From Alviniconcha marisindica (Eukaryota; Mollusca; Gastropoda; Provannidae), in assembly GCA_018857735.1 (NCBI GenBank), contig JABMCL010000191.1, positions 354,501-418,500 of the forward strand: a stretch of DNA of 64,000 nucleotides, in the 5' to 3' direction. The stretch's first letter is position 1; each line of letters starts with the position of its first letter. This document shows positions 1 to 11,385 of this stretch, piece after piece. Position numbers and translations under genes: made by a program. Below the pieces are notes generated by a model. That model was not told the origin of the DNA. It saw only the letters and a list, made by a program, of their open reading frames with translations, and did no database searches.

Positions 1-661
1 GAAGGATTTAGACAGAATGGAAAGTGCATGACATATACAGTAAATCATGGGAAAAAACATAATCTGCAAGCTATGGGACACTTACCATTATCATTTTCAT
101 TGTTGCTTTTGCCTTTGACCTTTTTCATCCAACTATCCACAACAGATGCTGACAATTTCTGGACATCTGCAAATATGAATATAACTGTAAATGTTGCCAG
201 CTTTACATTATCACAAGTGATGAGTGCACATTGCTACAGAGCCACATATGCTCACCAAGCTGCCTATGTCACAAGTCAACAGATACAAGCATGCAATTCT
301 AGGTTTTCTATCTTTCTCTTAAAGCTGCAATACACAGTCTTCCAAGTAGTTTTTAAAAAAATGGCCAAGTCCATAGCTGCCATAGGAATTATGGATTAAT
401 GTACCGCAATCAGGTGGGTATACTAAAAACAGTTATATTGTTAGTATAAACAAAATTAAAAGCAACAAACACTTCCAAAGTTTAGCACATCTGTCATAAT
501 AAAATGGCTCAGACACTCACTGTCAAGACCCCTCACATACTTTTTAACCCAGACCTTTTCCTTGTTGTGTTGTTCAAGAAGACACAGAAGGGTTGGAGAA
601 GAAAGCAAGGCTTTTATTTACCAATACAAGCTGACATTCCATCTTCACTATCACTACCCAC
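1..661. other. PPP1R10 intron sequence, no exon seen
   Basis: This stretch lies downstream (minus strand) of the last PPP1R10 exon visible in the window. I see AT-rich unique sequence with short open frames on both strands. None of them has splice sites that continue the PNUTS reading frame, which leaves exon 4 with one spare base. The next coding exon is presumably beyond the left edge. Confidence 0.5.
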
Positions 662-846
662 CTTCATTGGCATGTTTGGTGAGGCCCTTGATGAAGCGTG
701 CTGTGTTGTCCTTCTTAAGGTCCTCAACGGACACAGGAAGACTCTGGTAGACTTTGAGCAGCTCTAGGATGAATACTGTATTGTCTGTGTCTTTGGCCTC
801 CTGCAGCCACTTGTTCAGCATGTTCCACCCACTGTTGGTGATAAAC
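662..846 (-). CDS. PPP1R10: PPP1R10 exon 4 (C-terminal half of TFIIS N-domain)
   Basis: The acceptor is TGTGCAG before base 846 and the donor is GAAG|GTGGGT after base 662. The exon translates as FITNSGWNMLNKWLQEAKDT and continues to LPVSVEDLKKDNTARFIKG. This aligns with the human segment that begins FIDVGGYKLLNNWL and contains LPLTVDHLKQNNTAK. The first base completes a lysine codon begun in exon 3. Its acceptor and first ~35 bases have been copied upstream into a long minisatellite (812-2010). Confidence 0.9.
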
Positions 847-3410
847 CTGCACACAACACACAACATTGTAACCACCCTGTTCAGCATGTTCCACCCACTG
901 TTGGTGATAAACAGTGACACACACACCTTGTAACATTCCTGTTCCATTCACTGTTGGAAATAAACCTGCACACAACATTGTAACAATCCCATTCAGCATG
1001 TTTTGCTCACTGCTGGTGATAACCTGCACACAACACTGTAATAACCCTGTTCAGCATTATCCATCCAACACACACAACACTGCACACAACACACACAACA
1101 TTGTAATAACCCTGTTCAGCACTGTCAATCCAATGTTGACCTACACACAACATTGTAATAACCCTGTTCCACCCACTGTTGGCAATAGACCAGCAAACAC
1201 CTTGTAACACTGTAACAACCTGTTCAGCATGTTCCTTCTGCTGCAAGTGTAAGAACCCTGTTTAGCATGCTCAACCCACTGATGGTGATAAACCAGCAAA
1301 CACCCCACAACACTGTAACAACCATGTTTATCATATATTCCACCCACTGTTGTGGTAAACCAAACAAACACCCCACAACACTGTAACAACCACGTTTATC
1401 ATATATTCCACCCACTGTTGTGATAAACCAGCAAACACCCCACAACACTGTAACAACCACGTTTATCATATATTCCACCCACTGTTGTGATAAACCAGCA
1501 GACACCCCACAACACTGACCACTGTAACAACCATGTTTGTCATATATTCCATCCACTGTTGTGATAAACCAGCAAACACCTCACAACACTGTAACAACCA
1601 TTTTTATCATATATTCCACCCACTGTTGTGATAAACCAGCAAACACCCCACAACAATGTAACAACCACATCTATCATATATTCCACCCACTGTCGTGATA
1701 AACCAGCAAACACCCCACAACACTGTAACAACCACGTCTATCATATATTCCACCCATTGTTGTGATAAACCAGCAAACACCCCACAACATTGTAACAACT
1801 ATGTTTATCATATATTCCATTCACTGTTGTGATGAACCAACAAACATCCCACAACACTAACATTCTAACAACCATGCTTGGCATGTTTCACCCACTGTTG
1901 GTGATACACCTGCACACGGACAGCCACAACACAGTAACAACCCTGTTCAGCATTGGTTCTAAAAACCTGCACATAACACTCACGTTTCTCAACATGTTCC
2001 ACCAACACTGACTGATACATGGTGACTGATATGCAGCACACTCTTACCAGTCCATGCCATACACTGAACACACAGCTCCAGCAACCTTTTCCATCCATTG
2101 TTGGTGCAAAGCTTCAAAGATTTGCCCCCCACCCCCCTTCCATCCCCACCTCCCCAAAACAAGAACACCCCACCCTAACAACCTTTCTCAAAAATATCAA
2201 CTTACTTTTGAAGTACATCTGTAGACTTTGTGTGAAGAAAGATGTTCACATACACACACTTGCTCACAAGCTTTGTTGTATCTTTCATCAGACTGAAAAA
2301 GAAAACAATTTTTGTAAAGTCAAGAATATCAACCCACAAGGGTTCATCTGTATGTTAACTGTGTCAAATCACCTTACTGCTGAACTGATCAAAGACCCCC
2401 CCCCCCCCCTTTTTCTTTCTGCCACAAGTTTGCTTATTAGTATTGCTCCAAAGCGCTTCTGCATGCCTAGAAAAGTAGAATATCTACATATAGCCTTGTT
2501 TTTGACAAAACACTTCAAAACTTTGCATGCAACTGACAGCATTTTGATAGTTTTATTTGGTCCCCCCAACATACATACAAGATGACGGGTATCTCACCTG
2601 ACAATTCTAGTAGCTGATTCAGTATCACGCATACCACCAGATTTATCCAGCAAGGGTGCCAGAGCTTTTAAGAGTTGACCTGGATCAATGTTGGGCTGCA
2701 ACAGAGACTAAAACAGTAACACCAATAACGGGTGGGGGGGGGGTGGGGGGGGGGGGGGGGGGGGGGGGTAACAATAAAAGCATGAAGGACCTGCAGACAA
2801 GGTTGGCTAAGATGTCTTAGATGTTAATGTTTGCTCAAAATTCACCAAAACATTTAGTGTGTGAAATCAAAACTGAAACCAAGACACTGACTACCAAGAG
2901 TGACAGAGCTAAAAATAACAATGAGAAAGAAACACTGAATGACAAATAACAAGGCAAAAGAAACATTGAACAACAAATGACAATTTTTGTTTCAAGTGTG
3001 AATAATAAAACTACAGAAGAAATACAGAAAGACCATGATCAAGAAGGTGGACACTTCAATTAACATTCCCTTTCTGTTCCATCTCCATCATTGTTCACAC
3101 CTAGAATGGTAGCAAGCCTAAAGGATTGAAACTGCCATCTTACTGTTCAATGTTTCTCTGTGTGTACTGGTAATTCACCAATTTGGAGGCTAATGACCAA
3201 TTCAATCAATTAAGTGAAAATAACCCCTACCCCTCACTAAAAGGACTTTACAACTAAAAGGATACATGACATAAAGTTCAATAATCAAAATGTGGATAGA
3301 TGTGAAAGTTAAAAAAAGCAATAAAATCTTACATCGTTGGTGGGGAAAAATTATTTATGAGCATAATAGATAAGCATGTATGCTTTTTTTACATCCAGCC
3401 CTTGCCCTTG

Positions 3411-3473
<63 letters not shown>

Positions 3474-6400
3474 GATCTGGGGATTTGTTTTAATAATCAT
3501 ACCATCTTGCACACCGATGATGAATTTCACTTGTGTGTGAATTTTACTGATCTGTGAACATAGAAATAAAAAAAAAAGCATAAAATATAAGTTTATAAAA
3601 CATACACACAGATGCAGATATATAAAAATGGTTTTCTTAAAGGTGGGAAACAGAACAAAATAACTTTGCTTGTCCTTTTTCATTCAGTAATATTCTATTG
3701 AATATTCAGCCTCAAATGATGCAAGATTTGGGGATAAAAAAGTGTATTAAACAGAACTATAGTCAGCAAGCTTTCAACACTCTCTAGTCCCCATTCCAAG
3801 TGCATTTGTTTTTCTTTGTGTGTTGAAACAATGCATGCAAATAGGTCAAAAGTGTATGTTCATTCAAGATTTAGCATTGTAGTAGCCTCCTTTTACCAAT
3901 TTCTTTCCTTTTGTTCTTCTTCTGTACTGCAGTTATGAGACACAAATCTGCTGTCTTGGATGCTATCAAAACAACGCAAAAAAAAGTACCAAAATATTTA
4001 CCATGTAGCCGAACCAAACACCATATTTTACCAGGCGTTTACCAGCAAGTAACTCGATGTTTTACACTCAGTCAACCAGTAGGTTATATTAGGGTGAACC
4101 AGGCCAAGGAGAGGGAATACTTTGCCATGCTGACCTTCCCTTCCCAAACATGAGGAATGCTTTGCCATGTTGACTTTCCCTTCCCAAAGATGAAGAAATC
4201 AGTTCCCCCCACCCCCATGCAATCTAAACTAGCGTAGTTTGTGTTCCAAACCTAGTATTGGTAATGCATAAACACATCAACTTTTCATTTTGAAGTAAAT
4301 TCCCATCAATAACTCAGACATTTAATTCTTGCTATGAGGACAAATTCTTTTTTCAAATGTTTATTATAACAAAGCTATGTCCCTATTTTTTGTTTCAGAT
4401 CACCCCATTCTGGTTGACTGGACATAAAAAAAGTTAATCCTTGTTTGATATCTTTTACCCTTAAAGAAGTCACCTACTTGGATATTTTTTTGCGCCCCCC
4501 CCCCCCCCCCCACTCCACAAATGTTTTTCTTTAAGTGGTCAATTCATGTAACATTTATCATTTACCGTGAAAACAAGCATAAAAATTATCTCCCACTCTC
4601 CTTTTACTCAGCTTTTAATTTTATGGAGGGAAATTTCAATTTATATAATGCTGGTTTGCATAAATTTTGTTGGTGCATACTATGAGTTTGCTTTTGGTCT
4701 ATTGTCCAGGGCAAAAATCTTTACCTTAGTATCCTCTACCCCATTTTGTTCAAAAACAAGACCACCCTGCTATTTTTTTGCTCTTCATATCCTATGAAAT
4801 TGACTAACTTCTGATTGCACTTAGGTACAAAATTACCTTTGTAATTAAAATGTATTGACTGGAGGCACTTAACCAAAATTTCCTCTTTCTTGTTTTCAAC
4901 TCTAATGTGCCCTTTACTGTTGAATCCAAGGTTCTTGATATCACTAAAATTTATCATCCAAACAGCAGACTTGCAATGCTGATGTGTTGTTGTCTTTTGC
5001 ATATACTATTTGTGTGGATGTTCCCCACCTAGTGAAATGCACATACTGCAGACCAAACTTGTTTCAAAACAGATCATGAACACAATTCAATAACCATCTC
5101 TATTACAAATACTGAAACAAGTGTGCTCTGTAGTATTTATCAACTGTTCATGTAAATAAAAAATATGTATGGTCATGGTGATGTAACATGGAACTAATGT
5201 ATTGTCATGCTATATGGAACTAATGCACTTTATATTGCTAGTGAATGCCATCTACTATAATGTCCACAATAACTGATGTTTGTGAATGAATCATATGGGG
5301 AAGAGTTTTGCAAACAGTCTCAAAGCTTTGCTGTGTAAAATATATTCATCTTTATTCACAGATGAATTTATGGTCTGTCTTGATGTGCATCAAGTTAATA
5401 TTGTTTTCATTTCAGGTTTGCATAATGCTGCAGCAACTGTATCATATACTCTGAGTGAAGACTTTTGTTTGCAATACTTTTACTCAAAGAGAGAGCATAG
5501 AAAAGTATTTAAATGTTGGGAGATGAGTGGTGAACTTTTATTTTCAAAGATACACATGGCAGACATCTGACACATGTATTCTTCATGACAAACAGCATCT
5601 CAAGAGGGCTAAAACTGTTTGAAACCATGAGGCAAGATGCTAAATTTAACTAAAATCATCAAGCTGATCACTGCTGATAAAGGTTGCTGATCCAGACAGT
5701 CCAGCTCCTGAAAATTAAAGGAGAGAAACAAGAATGGAATGGTACAATTCAACAGGAATAATGAAGTTTAGTCAAATCACTTCAAAAAGAACCATAAAAA
5801 TGTGTGAATATTAGTTGTGATAAATATTACATTGAAACTGTGACTAGTTACAGGCCTGAGCTGTAGAAATAGTGGAGAGAATAAAATCAGTTAGTACATC
5901 ATTTGGCAGTAGCAATAGTCAATTATTTACACTCTGGCTGTGGCAATAACGGATAGAAAAGTCTTGTTAGTTACAAGTTTGGATGTGGCAAAAAAAAACA
6001 CCCAAAAAGTATATAATTTTTCCAGGTGATAATGTGTCACAACTCACATTCCTAGACAATGTTATGAAGCATTATCAGCTAATCCATTTTAAGTCTCCTT
6101 ACAAGCCTAAAGTAAAACATCTTCAGATTGGCTCACGTTCTTTCCCTATTCAAAAGGATGTTAAGTCCTGTCAACCATGCGGGGTCATTTCAGGACAAAC
6201 AAATTTTAAATCACACCCTTTTGGAACCATATGACAAGGATGTAGTGCACAAAGTGTGGGGTGGATGGACAGTACTCATAAGCAACACCAGAAGAGGAAC
6301 CAAGCTCAACCACAGCTGATCCTTTCAGAAGTTCACACATCAAAAGCTCACCCCATGTCATTGCCTCTTCCAACTCAGAACTCTGCACAAATGATACATC

Positions 6401-9400
6401 CTCAAAGTCAACCCAAGGAGAAGTGGTATTTCTCCAAAGGGCTACAAAATTAAAACCTCTTCAAGCCACTACTTAACCCATCGCAGTACACTCGTCTGTT
6501 GCCAAGTGTCTGAACCTCTTAAGCCCTGTTAGTATTTTGAGAAATAACAGAACCCATTCATTGCATGAGAAATAACAGAACCCATTCATTGCACAAACAG
6601 CCTACCTTTTGAGGACACAGCCTGTTTCAACAAGACAGGCAATCATCCTCAGTTTCGGCCAGTTCATTTTCGAACAATGGAAAATGTACACAAATCACAA
6701 TATGGAGAGTACACACAAGTACACAATATTGCATGTAGCTTTGTGATTATTAACTTTTATCCATCTTTTGTCACAAAGCAGAAACTCTTACCTTTCCCAC
6801 TCCTTGTCAATAGTTGCAGCTTCCTTGGTCAACCCCCCCCCCCCCCCCCAACTGCTGGGTCTAACCAGCTATCACCCCACCCCCGCCCCCCCCACAAACA
6901 AAAATGGGACTCAATACTGTAGGACTGAAATACAACACTCGCCGATGACGGGACTCCCCCCCCCCCCCCAAAAAAAAAACAACAACTCAGTACCGTACTA
7001 CTGAAATAGGACACTGGCCGATGATGGACCCCCCCTCCCCCACCCCCCAACGTGCCGGATCTAATCAGCTATCACCCCACCCCTCAAACAAAAACCGGAC
7101 TCAATACTGTAGGACTAAAATACGACACTCGCCGATGACGCCCCCCCCCCCCCCCCCCCCAACAAAAACGGACTCAATACCGCACTAAAACGGACATTGC
7201 GGATGACGGACCCCCCCCCCCCCCCCCCCCAAGGACTCAGTTCCGTACTCGTGAATCTCAGTTCCATACTAGTGAAATCGCACTCGCCGATGATGTGACC
7301 CCCCCCCCCCCCAATAGACAATACCGTACTAGTGACATACGACACTCGCCGATGACCCCCCCCACCTCCCTCCAAAACAAAAACGGACCAAATACCGTAC
7401 TACTGAAAAACGACCTCCTGTGGCCTCTCGGCGCCCGTACCTTACAAAACGCAACGTTTTTGGAGAACAATTGGTCCATTTTCAGAGAACAGTGGAGCTA
7501 GACGACCGACGAAAAGCTGCTTTATGAGAAAAAAAACTGTAATCAAGTTCATCGGCTTTTACAGGCTATATTTATCTACAACCTCCACCCATTGCAAAAA
7601 TCGACCAACCTGGAGGAGGGCAACCGATAACCCCCCCCCCCCCCCCCTTCCTTCTCTCTAGTCTTTCTTCTTTAATATATTTTAAGCCGACAATATTAGT
7701 TTCGGATTTCTGTGGTGTCCTTATGGTAAGGTGGCCATCTACAGACAACTGCATCCACATTTTTCCTTTAGACGCTTTTAGCTCGATACCGTTCACGTCA
7801 CTCGGATCTGCATGTACAGCTCGTCTAACTTAGCTCGAATTAACGTGTAGCGCTGCGATTAATAAGGCTGAATTCTCCGTCTATACTTCATCTGCATGTG
7901 GAAAACCCAGCTGAACCATGGTAAATCTTGATCCTCAACCCCCCCCCCCAAAAAAAAAAACACAACCCCCAAAACCACCACCATGGTCACTCATCGGCGA
8001 CGTTAACATCAACAGATACCCCTTGGCAAGTCCCCTCCACCTGTTTCGACCTTCATTATAGCGACACCACGTGGATGATACCCAACACATAAAACAATAG
8101 CGACATGAAAACATGTGAACAAAAACACACAAACCACCTAACAACTGACGGCAACAAAAAGAACACCCATTCTGAATCACGCACCCATTCTGAATCACGT
8201 CAAAAACGCAAACAACGTTCCCCTGCACCGCACACACAGAGAAAAACAAGACGTCCAGTCACACTCAAAGGTGAAATACTTCCAGTTTTACCTTCAATCT
8301 CCAGTGACACGGAAATTAGGTCAAGGTCAACAAACTAGCACAAGGTCGAAAACTGTTTTTCTTTTAAATCATTATCCGTGCTACAGGTATCGTACAAACT
8401 TTTGAAAGCTTTTCGGGATGGCGATGCAACAACACATGCTTAGAACACTTCCCGGAGCCCCAGCCATAAAGCGTCGCATCCACAAGCAGAACCGGGAGGT
8501 CGGGGGTCTGGGGGGAGGAGGAGGAGGAAGGCAAGAGCTGATTCACAGAAACCCAAGAAAAACCCTCAAATAGAACACAAAAACCAACTACGTTTTGAAT
8601 AAAGCAGTCTTTTGTTTGTTGTTTTTCGGAGCCAAGGAAACCGCTTCTCTTCGACTGGCGAGTACCTGCACAAAAACCAAAACCAAATCAGTCACCACGC
8701 CACATGCCAACCCTAGTTGTCAAAGGCCTCCCTTGTACCGTTGGGTACGAGATTACGATGTGGACGCAAATTTGGGGAAAGCAACGAAAATGGGGGTCAT
8801 TGCGGCATTGCAGACGTTTCTGTAGTTCAGACCGAAAAATAAAGTTGCCGAGACAAGTTCAGTGTAGCACCTGCCGAATTAAAGAATTCCGGATTCTTCA
8901 TTGCTAGTTTCAGTTCCCATATGGTTCGTTGTACATAAGCTGCAGTTCCTCTGCACGATGCTTTTGGCAGTTGCATTCCGTCTTCGTGGGTATGCGGTTT
9001 GAATATATTGTAGCTGTCCGAAAAACGTAAAAACTAATAAAAGGCCAGGTGGCACCACTGTAATTCACGCTGTAAGATCGACGATGATGAAGTCCGCACT
9101 TAGTAATTACAACCACAACCATCCCACTTGCGTTGTTTTACTAAAGATTTATTTAAAAAATCATTCAAATACTGCCTGTGCGTCACGCCAAGGTGGATTT
9201 GACATTTGACGGAACTGGCCTCCCCCTTCCCCCACCATTATTCTCCAGCATGTTCAAATCAAAAATCCGTTGGCTCGCTGTCACATCCACTGAGCAGGCT
9301 ACCGTAGCGCAGAGTTCCAGCACACTTCCTCTTGTGGTCCTTTCGCTTCTGACAGAACGCTCTTTCTTCGTTTCTGACGTCTGTTTTAGGCAACAACTTC

Positions 9401-9865
9401 CTGCCGGTCATTTACGTCTTCGTGAACTGGCTTTATGTCTGTTTCACTAGCGTGGTACCGGCAAGATGCCAATTAATATTAAAGATCAGTTTAAACAACA
9501 TGTGTAGAGTGCGGTGTCCATTCAGTAACTTTTCTTAACTGATGCAAGACTTGGTGGTGTAGCAAGGAACGCCAGAATCGCGAGAAGCCACCCGAGTGAA
9601 ATACTCGTCAATACACATTCGCTCGTCTAGTAGTTCAACCAGGACATCCCCTCAACATTGTAATTGAAAGGGCAGGTTTGACAGATACTGGTTATGTACA
9701 TTAAAGGGGATCCCCAGCAAAGTCACAAGCTAGCCTGAAAACGTACAAAATGATTATGTGCACAGACTTAATCTGCAAGCACCGTACAGTTGTCCATTCA
9801 ATACTTACGCAAGAGAGGGGCAGTTTTTGCTTCGAATTTGAGCTCCTCTGGCAGGGCGTTGCCAT
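662..9865 (-). CDS. PPP1R10: PPP1R10 / PNUTS, N-terminal exons only (partial)
   Basis: PNUTS is the nuclear targeting and regulatory subunit of protein phosphatase 1. It scaffolds PP1 with WDR82 and TOX4 on chromatin and controls RNA polymerase II dephosphorylation at termination. Exons, in transcript order: 9865..9809 (putative start exon), 2695..2598, 2292..2206 and 846..662, with phases 0, 2, 2 and 1 that join without a stop. They encode about 142 residues. The piece from IDPGQLLKALAPLLDK through LMKDTTKLVSKCVYVNIFL and FITNSGWNMLNKWLQEAKDT to the NTARFIKGLTKHANE end follows the human PNUTS N-terminus and its TFIIS N-terminal (LW/TND) domain almost motif for motif. The PP1-binding RVxF region and the glycine-rich C-terminus lie outside the window. 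The last three exons are firm; the first coding exon is inferred from a strong donor, an in-phase ATG and promoter-like context. The gene is head to head with MRPS18B. Confidence 0.85.
812..2010. repeat. Minisatellite of ~67-bp units spanning PPP1R10 exon 4 acceptor
   Basis: About 17 tandem copies of a ~67-68 bp unit fill the intron upstream of exon 4. Each unit carries, on the minus strand, the TTTATCAC...AGTGGGTGGAA start of exon 4 or a decayed form, preceded by an acceptor-like T/G-rich tract ending in AG or a variant. The centre (about 1,320-1,820) is the most regular; the edges are more diverged. Several short open frames here (repeats of WFITTVGGIYD) are by-products of the array and are not genes. 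Confidence 0.9.
2206..2292 (-). CDS. PPP1R10: PPP1R10 exon 3
   Basis: The acceptor is CTTTTTCAG and the donor is CAAAA|GTAAGT. The exon encodes LMKDTTKLVSKCVYVNIFLH then TKSTDVLQ, matching human PNUTS [20 protein letters not shown]. It is an in-frame continuation of exon 2 (the split serine codon AG|T) and of exon 4 (AA|G). Confidence 0.92.
2598..2695 (-). CDS. PPP1R10: PPP1R10 exon 2
   Basis: The acceptor is CTGTTGCAG and the donor is GTCAG|GTGAGA. It encodes PNIDPGQLLKALAPLLDKSG and then GMRDTESATRIV. This is the counterpart of human [20 protein letters not shown]. The upstream intron frame has a stop 12 bases before the exon, so the start codon must lie in an earlier exon. Confidence 0.9.
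2731..2769 (+). repeat. Poly-G tract
   Basis: A run of about 38 nearly pure G (two T interruptions) sits 30 bases upstream of the PPP1R10 exon 2 acceptor. On the transcribed strand this is poly-C in the RNA, close to where a polypyrimidine tract would be. Confidence 0.9.
3414..3473. repeat. (GA)n microsatellite
   Basis: About 60 bases of AG dinucleotide with a single AA break, in PPP1R10 intron 1. Confidence 0.95.
4485..4520. repeat. Poly-C tract in PPP1R10 intron 1
   Basis: A C homopolymer of about 16 bases in otherwise AT-rich intron sequence. The interval from about 3.5 to 6.5 kb holds no exon or element that I can support apart from this tract. Confidence 0.8.
6534..6594. repeat. Two-copy tandem repeat, ~29 bp
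   Basis: The phrase GAGAAATAACAGAACCCATT followed by CATTGCA occurs twice in a row. Confidence 0.85.
6830..7400. repeat. Poly-C/poly-G-punctuated tandem array
   Basis: Seven or so units of roughly 65-90 bp, each built from a CpG-containing core (GGACTCAATAC..., CTGAAATACGACACTCGCCG, ATGACG) separated by C homopolymers of 8-25 bases and short A-runs. The minus strand carries repeated G-runs long enough to form G-quadruplexes. The open frames rich in glycine or proline here are artefacts of the homopolymers. Confidence 0.85.
7629..7647. repeat. Poly-C tract
   Basis: C homopolymer just right of the poly-C array. Confidence 0.85.
9809..9865 (-). CDS. PPP1R10: Putative PPP1R10 first coding exon
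   Basis: On the minus strand an ATG in fair context (CGGCATGG) opens 19 codons (MATPCQRSSNSKQKLPLSC) ending at a near-perfect donor, TTGC|GTAAGTATT. It ends in phase 0, which is what exon 2 at 2695 needs. Joining them puts a short, poorly conserved leader in front of PNIDPGQLL, as expected for this protein. I see the ATG, donor and phase; the assignment is inference, and another exon could supply the start. Confidence 0.4.
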
Positions 9866-11319
9866 GCCGGTTCTCTGTTAACCACGTAAGGGGAGAAAAA
9901 AAAGTTGGTTCGCGGCAGACACATTTGCCACACATGCCCGCCTTGTTCACGACAGATTTTAACAGACACCACCATAATCGACTGAAAGACTGCTGCTGCA
10001 TCTTCTTTATTTTTTTTATACTGTTTAAAAAAAAAAAAAAATTTTTAAACAACCCATTTCTTTTAACAGTACCCATGATGTTTCTTCGTTTGAAGTTTCC
10101 CTTTAAATACCGGTTGAAGTTAAAATCGAAGAGAAAAGTCGCTGCTTGACAGGCGAGACATGCGACAGTCCAGCCACACCACCAAGTCTCGCTTCCTCCA
10201 CCTTCGTGCGGACTCAGCTCTGCGTGGGCCGCATGGCGACTGCGATGATGGCCTTCTGGTTGCACACTGCCAATCGGGAAACCCAACGGCCCTGTAGACA
10301 GCCCACTGACACACGATTATGGGTAAAGACACTTCAGTACATCTCCCTTTAATTTACTGGTTAGCACTAGACTTCGACTGAATGGACTATGGTATTCTGA
10401 TGACGCTTAACAACCATTGCTAGCGCTGGCAGACTCCATTTATGACAATGGCCGGGACTTGGGAATTTTACTGCTAGACCCGAGATCTACACTGGATCTC
10501 GCCGGCCCTTTTTCAGAAATGATGCAGTCACACTTCAAGTTCTTATTCACGCAATGACACTTCGCTGGGTAAAAGTACTGCCGAGCAATACTCTACGAGG
10601 TATTGTCCCTCCTGAAGAACACCATCACTCGAGTGATTTTATTTCGCGGGGACCGCCTTTCGCATTCATCCTGTCACTGGCGTTTGTCCAGAGCAAGTTC
10701 ACACCGATTTGCAGCAAATCGAATGAACAACTGGGAGAGTGACTACGCATACGCACAGGATTCAGTCACGTTCACTCAACCAGAAATAACTCGGCCTTTT
10801 ACGCCTAGTCAGCACTCAACAACAAAAACATATATATTTGTTAAACTGAAAAGGTTGGGCCGACCCGCGTGTTTCTATTGTATGTAATTAGGTCACGTTT
10901 GCACATTCTGCTCCCTTCAGCACCCCAAAAGAAATACAAAGCTGAATGAAGGTCACTCATGCACCATGTCCATCGGACAGATGAACTGGGCAGTAATAAG
11001 AAGAATGAACAAATAAAACGAGGTTTACGTTCTTTCGTGTACGTTCTTGGTCGTTCCGTCGTCGTCGTCGCGTCTTTGTGAAACGAACAGATCTGTCACT
11101 ACGAACTCTCAACTTTTGTTGTTAACCACTGTACTGACGTTATGAAATAACCGGGCGTCTTCACAGACAGACGGGCCAGCACACAGGCTCGTATTAATCA
11201 TTCGCACTCTTGCTTAAAGCTAAAAACAGTTAACAATGATCATTTTCGAACTTCAATAGTTGTTAAACGGCTATACACGCCACTGTCATGATGACACGCA
11301 TGCGCGTGTCCGACGATGC

Positions 11320-11385
11320 CTCGTCCAGAGATGGTCCTGTGCGGTTGACGAGACGTTGAAATCCAATAACCAACCAACGGTGCCG
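11320..11385 (+). repeat. Dispersed motif, 'CTGTGYGGTTGAYGAGACGTT' family copy
   Basis: TCCTGTGCGGTTGACGAGAC then GTTGAAATCCAATAACCAACC recurs in slightly changed form at 17,215-17,270, 23,535-23,585 and 23,890-23,940. The copies end near short A-rich or CAA-type runs, suggesting the 3' end of a short interspersed element. Confidence 0.6.

Noticed and set aside
5640..5708. Possible minus-strand exon after a good acceptor (TTTAATTTTCAG|GAGCTGG)
   Set aside because: No matching donor in a frame that joins PPP1R10 exon 2, and no similarity to PNUTS; could at most be noncoding.
9798..10286. 162-codon minus-strand open frame (MGFPIGSVQPEGHHRSRH...)
   Set aside because: No recognisable family. 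Only its 3' end coincides (in another frame) with the putative PPP1R10 start exon; it runs through long A/T homopolymers, as chance frames do.
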